Below, one piece after another: positions 42,495 through 50,949 of a DNA stretch of 64,000 nt. Positions within the stretch are counted from its first letter, which is position 1. Each line of letters opens with the position of its first letter. The stretch is from Bacillota bacterium. Lineage in GTDB: Bacteria > Bacillota > Clostridia > Acetivibrionales > DTU013. The notes under the pieces are model-generated. The model saw nothing but the letters and a program-made list of their open reading frames with translations. It made no database searches and was not told where the DNA came from. The position numbers and the translations under genes were made by a program. Location of the stretch: NCBI GenBank assembly GCA_023435745.1, contig JAEZMD010000012.1, positions 1 through 64,000 of the forward strand. Reading direction: 5' to 3'.

Positions 42495-43341
42495 GAATAT
42501 TTTCAGTCTTTCTTCTCATGCCCATATATATTATGTTCTCAATAATTTCCCGATTTATTTTGATCTCAAGTAATTCAAATGCCTTTGATATCTGATTCAG
42601 GCAATACATCAGATTAAATTCAACCCGTCCGCGTATCTGCTCCCTGAACTGACCTATGATCTGATCCGTATAATGATACTGATAGATCAGCGGATTGTAG
42701 CTTTTTTCTTTTATATCCTTCTCCAGATCGTCATAAGCATCCAATATGTAGATCCACTTCCCCAGATGATACCCTATCCATCTCAATGTCTGCTCTGTGT
42801 TTTCATCAGTGCAAAGCGGCCCATACGCCGTAACCTCTTCCATCAGCTTTGCAAAGGGTTCGGCTGCCATATCCATCGACGCGCACTGCTCTTTTTCAAG
42901 CCTCACCAGATCGCTCAGTCTCTTCTCCATGACAGAGCATTTTTCAGCGTATTTCCTGCGCAGCTTCCGGAATGCTCTCTTTATCATCACCATGGCCGCG
43001 GCAGGCGCAATCTTACCGTCGTCCCGCTTCTTGTCTTCCAGATTATAATACGCCAGCAGCAGGTTAATGTCTGAGGCATAATCAATAATATGGCTTTCCT
43101 CAATCATATGTCTTTTTTCCAGCGGATGTGCGGGGCAGCGCCTTCTCATGACCTTGTCGGGCTCATTTGCCACCGAGGATAACAGAACAGCCAAAAAAGC
43201 GGAGTCATAATTCAATGTCAATCTCTTCAGCTGACCGTGCCTTTTGCCGATTGACCTGCATACTCCGCAGTAATACGCCCTGAATGCCTCATACTCTTTT
43301 ATCTTCAATTCCGGCTTTTCCGGAACGATGTAACCAAACAT
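42454..43341 (-). CDS. DUF5685 family protein
   Basis: 295 aa. MFGYIVPEKPELKIKEYEAF, AYYCGVCRSIGKRHGQLKR and RRRCPAHPLEKRH give Cys/His ligands, and the later helical part holds WIYILDAYDDLEKDIKEKSYNP, an Asp-rich segment reminiscent of prenyl-transferase-type folds. Conserved in Clostridia next to J-domain genes, function unknown. 3' end overlaps the J-domain gene, pointing to joint action. Confidence 0.85.
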   Translation of the reverse strand: MFGYIVPEKPELKIKEYEAFRAYYCGVCRSIGKRHGQLKRLTLNYDSAFLAVLLSSVANEPDKVMRRRCPAHPLEKRHMIEESHIIDYASDINLLLAYYNLEDKKRDDGKIAPAAAMVMIKRAFRKLRRKYAEKCSVMEKRLSDLVRLEKEQCASMDMAAEPFAKLMEEVTAYGPLCTDENTEQTLRWIGYHLGKWIYILDAYDDLEKDIKEKSYNPLIYQYHYTDQIIGQFREQIRGRVEFNLMYCLNQISKAFELLEIKINREIIENIIYMGMRRKTENILGMGSCKQSEESV

Positions 43342-43344
43342 AGT

Positions 43345-43899
43345 TTATCTTCTTTCAGCATTCTGCCGCTTTATTTTCACATATGCGCTGACATACATGA
43401 AGAATGCAAACAATGCTACGATGACTGCCATTATAAAAAACAACTGATTGAAAGCCAATCCAAAAAAGTTCCACCGGCCGAACGGTTCATTAAATAATAG
43501 CAGGACTATGGCCAGATAAAAAATGACCGTAGCCATTTTCCCATACCAATTGGCCGATACGACAAAGTGGTCTTGTTTGTATAATACAAGCGCGCCGATT
43601 CCCATCAGCAATTCCTTTGCCATGATGACAAGCAGCAGCTCAACAGGAACTATATTCAGTACAAGAGACAGAATCACCAACGCTGTTATCTGCATCAGCT
43701 TATCAGCCAACGGATCTGCGATTTTACCCCATGAGGTGATCAGATTGCACTTTCTGGCAATATAACCGTCCAGTATATCGGTTAAGCCTCCTGCGAGGAA
43801 CAGAATCACTGCAAGAACATAATGCCGGGTGCTCAGGTAATATGCAAACACGGGTATGATAATAAAACGCAAAGCCGTCAGAATATTCGGTACGTTCAT
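43345..43899 (-). CDS. pgsA: CDP-diacylglycerol-glycerol-3-phosphate 3-phosphatidyltransferase
   Basis: 184 aa, four to five membrane helices. The CDP-alcohol phosphotransferase motif D-G-x2-A-R-x8-G-x3-D-x3-D is complete (TDILDGYIARK, then GKIADPLADK). N-terminus MNVPNILTALRFIIIP is that of PgsA. It makes phosphatidylglycerol phosphate, the first step to PG and cardiolipin. Ribosome binding site AGGTGG. Confidence 0.92.
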   Translation of the reverse strand: MNVPNILTALRFIIIPVFAYYLSTRHYVLAVILFLAGGLTDILDGYIARKCNLITSWGKIADPLADKLMQITALVILSLVLNIVPVELLLVIMAKELLMGIGALVLYKQDHFVVSANWYGKMATVIFYLAIVLLLFNEPFGRWNFFGLAFNQLFFIMAVIVALFAFFMYVSAYVKIKRQNAERR

Positions 43900-43961
43900 G
43901 ATCCACCACCTACGCTTTAATACTCAATAGTTTACCATATAAAAACAATATATTGCAAACA

Positions 43962-44384
43962 TTATGCCTGATTTGCGGCTTTTTCGATCAGTTCGTAAAT
44001 TTCAGGCCTGAATTTTTTGATGTTGACAGGCTTCAGATTGCCATCGGTCCAGCAATGCATCGTTTCGCCGTCCGTTATAGCGCGCTCGCTGCCATGTCTA
44101 AAGACTTCATAATGAAACACGAGTCTGGAAGCCGTGTACTCGCTGATATAAGTTTTAACAATGACTTCATCTTCATATCGTGCAAACCCTTTGAATTGGC
44201 ATTTTAGCTCAAGCAGCGGCAGCTTGGCTCCGGTTTCCTCAATCTTCGAATAAGGTAATCCCATTTTTCTGATAAAATCTGTTCTGCCTGCTTCAAACCA
44301 TATCGGATAGTTGGAATGATGTACAACCCCCATCTGATCCGTTTCTGCATATCGGACCGTCAATCGTGTCTGAGATTCGAACAT
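43962..44384 (-). CDS. Hotdog-fold acyl-CoA thioesterase (YbgC/FcbC type)
   Basis: 140 aa. VRYAETDQMGVVHHSNYPIW is the 4HBT signature with the catalytic Asp (D in ETDQMG). Perfect AAGGAGG site at the start. Such enzymes hydrolyse acyl-CoA or acyl-ACP; the substrate is not predictable. It precedes pgsA on the same strand with a 62-bp gap. Confidence 0.88.
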   Translation of the reverse strand: MFESQTRLTVRYAETDQMGVVHHSNYPIWFEAGRTDFIRKMGLPYSKIEETGAKLPLLELKCQFKGFARYEDEVIVKTYISEYTASRLVFHYEVFRHGSERAITDGETMHCWTDGNLKPVNIKKFRPEIYELIEKAANQA

Positions 44385-44478
44385 TGACTCCTCCTTAATT
44401 GTGCCCTGAATAATAGTAAGCCCGTGCTTTTTTATTCACACGGGATTAGCATTTTGTATTTATATGATTGTTTCACCA

Positions 44479-44676
44479 TCAGTAACCCTTTTCAATAATG
44501 ACGCTGTGCGCCTCTTCTACTTCTGCCTCAGGTACAAGTACCTCATAATAGTTATCGTTATTATCGTGGTTTTTGCTTATCGGTCTGAGCTTGACAAGTA
44601 TTCCTTCTTTAGCAAGAAGCTCCTCCAACGCTGTTGCGATCTCTTTGCTTTGAGCCATATATACTACTGTCCACAT
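44479..44676 (-). CDS. Small DUF2007-like protein
   Basis: 65 aa, MWTVVYMAQSKEIATALEEL, then LLAKEGILVKLRPI and YYEVLVPEAEVEEAHSVI. The pattern (short beta-alpha-beta with a final VLVPxxEVEEAxxVI) is that of the DUF2007 / putative signal-transducing small proteins. Function unknown. AGGGGCG before the ATG. Between mtrB and the thioesterase gene. Confidence 0.7.
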   Translation of the reverse strand: MWTVVYMAQSKEIATALEELLAKEGILVKLRPISKNHDNNDNYYEVLVPEAEVEEAHSVIIEKGY

Positions 44677-44697
44677 TTTAACACGCCCCTTTTCGGA

Positions 44698-44931
44698 CTA
44701 ATCCCCGGATATAATTTCTCCATGGCGGCTTAGTATTCTGGATTTTCCTCTCACTTTAATAGCGGAAGTGTTTTCCGTAAATTGAGCCAGTAAAACCTCT
44801 CCCTTGTCAAGTTTTTCTGTATGGTGGAACTTGGTATCCCTGCCTCTGGTAAGTCCAATCACATTGACCCCATTTTCTTCGGCCTTTATTACTACGTATT
44901 CTCCAAGTATCTTTTCCACTTCGTTTTCCAT
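44698..44931 (-). CDS. mtrB: trp RNA-binding attenuation protein (TRAP)
   Basis: 77 aa. VVIKAEENGVNVIGLTRG, DTKFHHTEKLDKGEVLLAQF and TSAIKVRGK match Bacillus TRAP along nearly the whole length. The RNA-contacting Lys/Lys/Arg residues (K in TEKLDKG and R in KVRGK) and Thr/Gly/His of the tryptophan pocket are kept. TRAP forms an 11-mer ring that, with bound Trp, wraps RNA bearing GAG/UAG repeats and represses trp genes. No trp or folE gene is in the window. Ribosome binding site GAGGTGG. It follows dnaE by 81 bp. Confidence 0.93.
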   Translation of the reverse strand: MENEVEKILGEYVVIKAEENGVNVIGLTRGRDTKFHHTEKLDKGEVLLAQFTENTSAIKVRGKSRILSRHGEIISGD

Positions 44932-45012
44932 GCAACCACCTCGAAATAACTATATATTATTTCATTTGAAAAATCAACACAATTTGTCCGTAAAACCGCT
45001 AAAAGCCTCTAT

Positions 45013-48000
45013 TTATCTATGCTTTGATATAATCTTCACGTTTTCTTCCCCAAAACGCTCCACAAGCTCCTTATGCAGTGTTTCACACATCTGTACGCAA
45101 TATTCCTCCGTTTTCGTTTTGGTAATATTTCCCACGCCATCAGCGCTGCAAAATTGTACCGGCGTAGTCCCATGGAAATACTTCAATAATGAAAAAGCCG
45201 ATTGCATCCGGCCGCTGTCCGGAGAAGCATCGGTCCTGATAAAAATTTTATCCGACCCGTTTGCACTTTGATGACCTTCCGATCCTGAAAACCCCGCCTG
45301 CCTGCTGTCGGTACCATCATTCTTTTTGATTAACCGCACCGATTCACAGATGATCTTAGGCTGCTCCTCTTCTCTTATACTGAGCCGCCCATCGACAAAG
45401 ACGGCATTCTCATTTACCAGAATGCTGCCGTATCTGATCAGTATATTCGGAAATACAATGACCTCCATGCTTCCGTAAAGATCCTCAAGCGTGATAAAAG
45501 CCATCAGATTATTACTTTTTGTCGTCTTGGTTTTTTTCTCTGTGATGATCCCTCCCACTGTGACCAACCTGCCGTCTATCAGGTTTTTCCCATCTGAAGC
45601 CTCTTCATTTGCGGCCTGCCCGGCCCCTTCCGTGCCGACCTCGCCGAAATCAGAGCTGTTGATCGTTGTCTGCTCCAGAATCTCATCCTCATATTCGTTG
45701 AGGGGATGGCCTGAAACATACAGTCCCAGCATTTCCTTTTCCATTGTCAGCAGCATCCTGGGTGTAAACTCGTTGAGCTCCGGATAGCTTTCCTCGCTTT
45801 TTATGCTCTGAACCTTCCCGGGTATTTCAAAGAGGGAAAGCTGCCCCTCAAGCTTGCTTCTGTTACTCTGCTGTGCTCCTTCGAGCAGCTTTTCGTATAC
45901 CGCCATCATCTTCGATCTGTATACGCCGAACGAATCGAATGCGCCGCATTTGATCAGGCTCTCAACACATCTTTTATTAAAATCCTTGCTGCCGATCCTC
46001 TCGCAAAAATCCCCAAAGCTTTTAAAGGGCCCTTTTTCATTCCGCTCTTTCTTCAACTCTCTGACAGCATTTTCTCCGACATTTTTGACTGCCGCCATAC
46101 CAAATCTGATTTTTTTGTTAATCACCGTAAATTTGACATCACTTTCATTGACGTCGGGCGGAAGCACCTCTATGCCCATCTGTTTACATTCGTGTACATA
46201 ATGGGACACCTTTTCACCGGAACCCAGGAAGCTGTTGAGCGACGCCGCCATAAACTCCACGGGGTAATAGTATTTGAGCCAGGCTGTCTGGTACGCCACC
46301 ACTGCATATGCGGCGGCATGGGACTTGTTGAACGCATAGCTGGCGAAATCCATCATCTGATCAAAAATACGGTTAGCGGTATTCTCATCCACCCCGTTTC
46401 TGACGGCGCCCTTGACCAGAACCGTCCCATCCTCGTCCACGATCCCATGGATGAAGTTCTCTCTTTCCTTTTGCATTACCTCATGCTTCTTTTTGGACAT
46501 GGCGCGTCTGACAAGGTCTGAGCGGCCAAAGGAATAACCTCCCAGCTCTCGTACGATCTGCATGACCTGCTCCTGATAAACCATGCAGCCGTATGTCACA
46601 TCCAGTATCTTATTCAGCAGGGGGTGCTCAAAGATGATATCCTCAGGATTATTCTTATTTCTGATGTATTTTGGGATTGACTCCATCGGACCCGGTCTGT
46701 ACAGTGAAATGCCTGCTATGATATCCTCAAGCGAAGCCGGCTGCAGATCCTTCATGAACTGCGTCATCCCTGCGCTTTCCAACTGGAACACACCTGACGT
46801 CTTCCCTTCCCCGATCATTTTATAGACATCAGAATCCTCCATATTCAGTTTATCCATGTCTATACGGATTGCGTGGTTCTTAAAAATCAGCTCTGCCGCG
46901 TCCCTTATCACCGTCAGCGTCCGAAGCCCTAAAAAGTCCATTTTCAGCAGGCCAAGCTCTTCCAGCAGTCCCATCGTAAACTGTGTTGTGATACTTTCAT
47001 CATTTTTCTGCAGCGGAACATACTCAGTAATCGGCTCCTTAGAAATAACAACACCGGCCGCATGAGTGCTTGCGTGTCTTGGCATGCCCTCAAGGAGTCT
47101 GGCGGTATGGATCAGTTCTGCCGCTTTTTCGTCTTCCTCAACCTTCATCTTAAGCTCCGGATTCAGCTCAAGTGCTTTATCGATATTCATGCCAATCTGG
47201 AAGGGAATCATTTTTGCTATCTGATCCACTTCTCCGTATGGGATGTCCAGCGCCCTTCCCACATCCCTGATGGCCGCTCTTGCAGCCATGGTTCCGAAGG
47301 TGATGATCTGAGCCACCCTGTCCTCTCCATATTTGCGCACGACATAGTCAATGACCTCCTGCCTTCGCTCATAGCAGAAATCAACATCGATATCCGGCAT
47401 AGTAACTCTTTCCGGATTGAGGAATCTTTCAAAAAGCAGATTATATTTCAGGGGGTCTATGCTGGTAATTCCAAGGCAATAGGAAGCAAGACTTCCTGCG
47501 GCGGATCCTCTGCCGGGGCCCACCATGATGCCATTGTCTTTTGCAAATTTGATGAAGTCCCAGACGATCAGAAAATAGTCCACATATCCCATCTGTCGGA
47601 TCACCCGGAGTTCATATTCCAGTCTTTGTGTATACTCCGGGTTGGTGGCATCCTCACCATACACGCGTTTAAGGCCTTCATAACAAAGACCTGTCAGATA
47701 TTCAAAGGGCTCCCTTCCCTCGGGCACCTCAAATTGAGGCAGATGCAGCTTTCCGAACTCCAGCTCGACATTACAGCTCTCGGCGATTTTTACTGTATTT
47801 TCAAGCGCTTCCGGGATGTTTTTAAAGGCGGCTTCCATTTCCTCCGGGGTTTTTATATAAAAGTCATCAGAGCTAAATTTCATTCTTTCTTCGTCAGTAA
47901 TCTTTTTACCCGTCTGTATACAAAGGAGAACCTCGTGGGCTTTTGCGTCCTCCCGTCTGAGGTAATGTGCATCGTTGGTGGCAACAAGCGGAATGCCCGT

Positions 48001-48609
48001 CTCTCTGGAAAGCTTTATCAGACTCTGATTAACCAGATTTTGCTCTTCAATCCCATTACTCTGAAGTTCAAGGTAGAAATTTCCCTGTCCGAAGATTTCA
48101 TTAAAGTCCAGAGCCAGTTTCTTAGCTTTCCTGTAGTCGCCCTCCAGGATAGCCGCCGGGATATCGCCCGACAGGCATGCGCTCAGTGCTGTGATCCCTC
48201 CCGAGAAACGCCTTAGTACCTCAATATCGATTCTGGGTTTATAATAAAAGCCCTCAGTAAAGCCGGCGGAAACTATTTTCATGAGGTTTTTCCATCCCTC
48301 GTTGTCTCTTGCCAGCAGCAGAAGATGTCCCTGGTCCGCATCCACACCGGGCTGCTTGTCAAGGCGCGACCGTTTTGCCGTATAGACCTCACAGCCTAAT
48401 ATAGGCTTAATACCATTTTTCTTTGCGGTTTTATAAAAATCTATTACACCATACATCACACCGTGATCTGTGATCGCAATGCTGTTCATACCAAGCTGCG
48501 CCGTTCGCTCGATCAGATCCGGTATTCTGTTGGCTCCGTCGAGCAGGCTGTACTCCGTATGAACATGCAAATGTACAAAGCCCGGCGCTGCCGTAGTTGC
48601 TCCGTCCAT
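45013..48609 (-). CDS. dnaE: DNA polymerase III alpha subunit (DnaE)
   Basis: 1198 aa. PHP domain at the start (FVHLHVHTEYSLLDGANRI), polymerase catalytic Asp residues in PDIDVDFCYERR, VGPGRGSAAGSLASYCLGI, and an OB domain near the C-terminus (GGIITEKKTKTTKSNNLMAF). GGAGGG precedes the ATG. Lacks the PolC exonuclease, so it is the DnaE-type polymerase. A Gly/Ser/Asp-rich insert (about 1115-1140) before the last domain is not usual but does not affect catalytic parts. Confidence 0.96.
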   Translation of the reverse strand: MDGATTAAPGFVHLHVHTEYSLLDGANRIPDLIERTAQLGMNSIAITDHGVMYGVIDFYKTAKKNGIKPILGCEVYTAKRSRLDKQPGVDADQGHLLLLARDNEGWKNLMKIVSAGFTEGFYYKPRIDIEVLRRFSGGITALSACLSGDIPAAILEGDYRKAKKLALDFNEIFGQGNFYLELQSNGIEEQNLVNQSLIKLSRETGIPLVATNDAHYLRREDAKAHEVLLCIQTGKKITDEERMKFSSDDFYIKTPEEMEAAFKNIPEALENTVKIAESCNVELEFGKLHLPQFEVPEGREPFEYLTGLCYEGLKRVYGEDATNPEYTQRLEYELRVIRQMGYVDYFLIVWDFIKFAKDNGIMVGPGRGSAAGSLASYCLGITSIDPLKYNLLFERFLNPERVTMPDIDVDFCYERRQEVIDYVVRKYGEDRVAQIITFGTMAARAAIRDVGRALDIPYGEVDQIAKMIPFQIGMNIDKALELNPELKMKVEEDEKAAELIHTARLLEGMPRHASTHAAGVVISKEPITEYVPLQKNDESITTQFTMGLLEELGLLKMDFLGLRTLTVIRDAAELIFKNHAIRIDMDKLNMEDSDVYKMIGEGKTSGVFQLESAGMTQFMKDLQPASLEDIIAGISLYRPGPMESIPKYIRNKNNPEDIIFEHPLLNKILDVTYGCMVYQEQVMQIVRELGGYSFGRSDLVRRAMSKKKHEVMQKERENFIHGIVDEDGTVLVKGAVRNGVDENTANRIFDQMMDFASYAFNKSHAAAYAVVAYQTAWLKYYYPVEFMAASLNSFLGSGEKVSHYVHECKQMGIEVLPPDVNESDVKFTVINKKIRFGMAAVKNVGENAVRELKKERNEKGPFKSFGDFCERIGSKDFNKRCVESLIKCGAFDSFGVYRSKMMAVYEKLLEGAQQSNRSKLEGQLSLFEIPGKVQSIKSEESYPELNEFTPRMLLTMEKEMLGLYVSGHPLNEYEDEILEQTTINSSDFGEVGTEGAGQAANEEASDGKNLIDGRLVTVGGIITEKKTKTTKSNNLMAFITLEDLYGSMEVIVFPNILIRYGSILVNENAVFVDGRLSIREEEQPKIICESVRLIKKNDGTDSRQAGFSGSEGHQSANGSDKIFIRTDASPDSGRMQSAFSLLKYFHGTTPVQFCSADGVGNITKTKTEEYCVQMCETLHKELVERFGEENVKIISKHR

Positions 48610-48713
48610 GAATCAACCCTCCAAACTGTCTCCTTATATTATTATAACGTTTTCGGTTCAAAAGGGAAATTAGATAACTTCATTTCTTTAGCAGTGTGTT
48701 ACTATTCAGAACA

Positions 48714-48922
48714 TTCTTGGTATTGTGCAATAACGGAAACAAGAGCTTCATTTGCAAGAGCTGTATAGTTCAGCTCAGGCAAGCCGAAACTCGCAAAAAT
48801 GCATAAAAAAATATTGTTTGTAGCATTTTTACTCAAACAGTCGGCTTGCTGCTCCTCGCTCTGACTATACATCTCTAAGCTGCATTCCGCAAAAGTTTCC
48901 TTTTATTGCACAATACCAAGAA
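48714..48922. repeat. 209-bp palindromic element (MITE-like or structured RNA)
   Basis: Perfect 20-bp terminal inverted repeats (48714-48733, TTCTTGGTATTGTGCAATAA, and 48903-48922), extended by GGAAAC/GTTTCC. Further inside, TGTATAG/CTATACA, GCAAGCCGA/TCGGCTTGC and AAAATGC/GCATTTT also pair, so nearly the whole element folds to one long hairpin with internal loops. No ORF. It fills most of the gap between dnaE and the HD-GYP gene. No clear target duplication is seen at the ends. A rod-like RNA such as 6S was considered but no promoter or 6S bubble was recognised. Confidence 0.65.
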
Positions 48923-48950
48923 AACAAGACTCTGAAAAATAACAACCTCG

Positions 48951-50015
48951 TTATAACTCACAACCGTCGACAATGAAAACATTGGTCAGCTCGGAAAGGT
49001 CAATTTCTTTGAAAATATTTAGTTTTTTCATGGCGTCATTATAGACAATCCGTACCACAGGCCTGGTTGGCATGAGTCTGTTATCACGCACGACGATGCC
49101 GCGCTCCTTCGTGTTTAACAGCACGCCTGTTCCGATAGGATAAATAGAGACGTATTTGACAAAGCTCTCAATGACTCTGGGATCAAAATGGTGTACTCCA
49201 AGAGTTGTAATATATTCATAGACCTCGTTGGGCTTGAGCTTCTTCCTGTATACACGGTCTGAAGTCAGCGCGTCGTAAACGTCTGCGACCGCTACGATTC
49301 TGGCGCAGATCTGAATGTTTTCGTTTTTCAGCTGAAGCGGGTATCCGCTTCCGTCATACCTTTCATGATGTCCAAAGGCAATATAGGCCGAGACAAGATC
49401 AACCTGACCGCTTTTTTTCAAAAGCTCATATCCAAGGATCGTATGCTTTTTGATTTCTTCAAACTCTTCGACTGTAAGCTGCAACGGTTTTTTCAATATT
49501 TCTCTGGGAATGCAGAGCTTTCCGATATCATGCAGCATTGCTCCGATACCAAGCTCCCGCAGCCGTTGCCGGTCAAACCCCAGTCCGATCCCTGTGATCA
49601 ACGAAAGAATACAAACATTCACCGAATGCTCAAACGTATAGTCATCCACGGATCTTATCTGTGAAAGATTGAAAAGAATATCTTTATTTTTCAGCAGTTC
49701 ATCTAATATCTTATTTACGACCGTTTTCACTTCTGTTACATCCAATGAAGGTGAAAACTGGTAATTATTCATCGTTTTCTTTACAAGAACCACGGCTTCG
49801 TTGTGAGTCTGCTCTTCGATCACGTCTTTGGCTTCAATGCCTGCCGAGATGTCATCCTGAAGATAAATATCATTTATTCCATACATCTTGAGCCGTCCTG
49901 CATTAGCCTTTGTCAGTTCCACACCCTCTGCCAGTAATACGGCCCCGTCTGAGCTGAATATGGTGCGAGCCAGTTTTACACCGGTCTGTATCGAGTCGAT
50001 GCTTACTCTGCGCAT
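48951..50015 (-). CDS. HD-GYP domain protein (c-di-GMP phosphodiesterase type)
   Basis: 354 aa from the ATG at 50015 (MRRVSIDSIQTGVKL), which has TTGGAGGACGAA; four upstream codons from TTG were rejected. N-terminal DUF3391-like part without a receiver, then HD-GYP: EHSVNVCILS, GAMLHDIGKLCIP and GHHERYDGSGYPLQLK, all metal and GYP residues present. Probably degrades c-di-GMP. Single gene, with the palindromic element downstream. Confidence 0.9.
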   Translation of the reverse strand: MRRVSIDSIQTGVKLARTIFSSDGAVLLAEGVELTKANAGRLKMYGINDIYLQDDISAGIEAKDVIEEQTHNEAVVLVKKTMNNYQFSPSLDVTEVKTVVNKILDELLKNKDILFNLSQIRSVDDYTFEHSVNVCILSLITGIGLGFDRQRLRELGIGAMLHDIGKLCIPREILKKPLQLTVEEFEEIKKHTILGYELLKKSGQVDLVSAYIAFGHHERYDGSGYPLQLKNENIQICARIVAVADVYDALTSDRVYRKKLKPNEVYEYITTLGVHHFDPRVIESFVKYVSIYPIGTGVLLNTKERGIVVRDNRLMPTRPVVRIVYNDAMKKLNIFKEIDLSELTNVFIVDGCEL

Positions 50016-50244
50016 TTCGTCCTCCAAGGAATTCTCTTTAGTAAATAACTTTATACATTATTCGACATTATTGACCCGATTCCTTCAAATAACACAAATT
50101 CACGAACAAATTATTCTTTTTTTGTAAACGCAGAAATGAAATATTTCCCGGACAGTGCCTTGTATCGGGCAATAACTGTTGTTTTGAGTTATTTATGGTA
50201 ATATATGTATGTCACGTTTTTTATGAGGAGGCTTGGTTCCCAAG

Positions 50245-50895
50245 ATGTCATCTGAAAACATCCTGCAGCAGGATAGGACGGAACGACTTAATCATTTGTT
50301 GAAAAAGCTGTTCAAAGCGGCAGCTTCCCTTAGTCCTGTCAGTTTACTAACTGATGACGCACAATACAAGCGGTATTTTATCAAGGAATATCTCCCCGGG
50401 CTATATCAGAAGCACACATGTGAAGAATATGCAAGCTGTATTTTTTGCTCCTATCTTGTCCGTTCCCGGTGTCACAGCAACTGTCTGAAATGCAGTGTCG
50501 GCACATATATCAGGTGCAGCCCTTCCCTTCCCGGAGCGATCTATAAAGAAGACGGCTATTGCGACGAGACAGAAAACATACCGATTCCCTGGTACTACAG
50601 GAAGCCCTGCTACCATTTCAGCAGATTGCCGCTTGCCCGGTATCACAAAAATATCTATCCCATGCTCAGTCCTGTAGGAATCCACCATCTTGAAATCCTG
50701 GAAGGGCTTGAAACAGGGCTTTGCTCAAACACCAAGCCCTGCCACATCTGTGCGTCGGTAAATTATGAGCTTTATCGGGAATGCTCAAGACAGGAAGATT
50801 TTAATGAAAATACTCCCTGCCACAGGATAAAAGCAAAGTTGGAGGAGATTTTCGACTCTCAGCTGCAAATAGCACAATCGAAACAAGCGACTTAA
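50245..50895 (+). CDS. Cysteine-rich protein, unknown function
   Basis: 216 aa from the ATG at 50245; GAGGAGG lies 13 nt upstream, a bit far, while an alternative TTG at 50233 is too near. More than a dozen cysteines in pairs: KHTCEEYASCIFCSY, RCHSNCLKCSVGTYIRC, CSNTKPCHICASV. They could bind zinc or iron-sulfur clusters. No signal peptide or membrane helix. I do not recognise the family. It is one of the few rightward genes here, convergent with the phosphoglucomutase gene. Confidence 0.75.
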   Translation: MSSENILQQDRTERLNHLLKKLFKAAASLSPVSLLTDDAQYKRYFIKEYLPGLYQKHTCEEYASCIFCSYLVRSRCHSNCLKCSVGTYIRCSPSLPGAIYKEDGYCDETENIPIPWYYRKPCYHFSRLPLARYHKNIYPMLSPVGIHHLEILEGLETGLCSNTKPCHICASVNYELYRECSRQEDFNENTPCHRIKAKLEEIFDSQLQIAQSKQAT

Positions 50896-50941
50896 CAACC
50901 GCTCCAATAGCTGTTTTCGCAGTTGTTATCGCAGTTGTTTT
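50894..50941. terminator. Probable bidirectional terminator
   Basis: AACAACCGC (50894-50902) pairs with GCAGTTGTT (50919-50927) with one mismatch, and GCAGTTGTTTT is repeated at 50931-50941. It lies between two convergent genes (stops at 50895 and 50950). Moderate stem, U tract only on the plus strand. Confidence 0.4.
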
Positions 50942-50949
50942 AAGCTGTC

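Noticed and set aside
44421..44444. CCCGTG/CACGGG hairpin between thioesterase and DUF2007-like genes
   Set aside because: Only a 6-bp stem with a 12-nt loop; too weak to call a terminator.
47062..48216. 384-codon open frame on the plus strand
   Set aside because: Antisense shadow of dnaE, whose frame is certain.
48714..48922. 6S RNA
   Set aside because: Size and rod shape fit, but there is no promoter and no recognisable central bubble; left as an alternative only.
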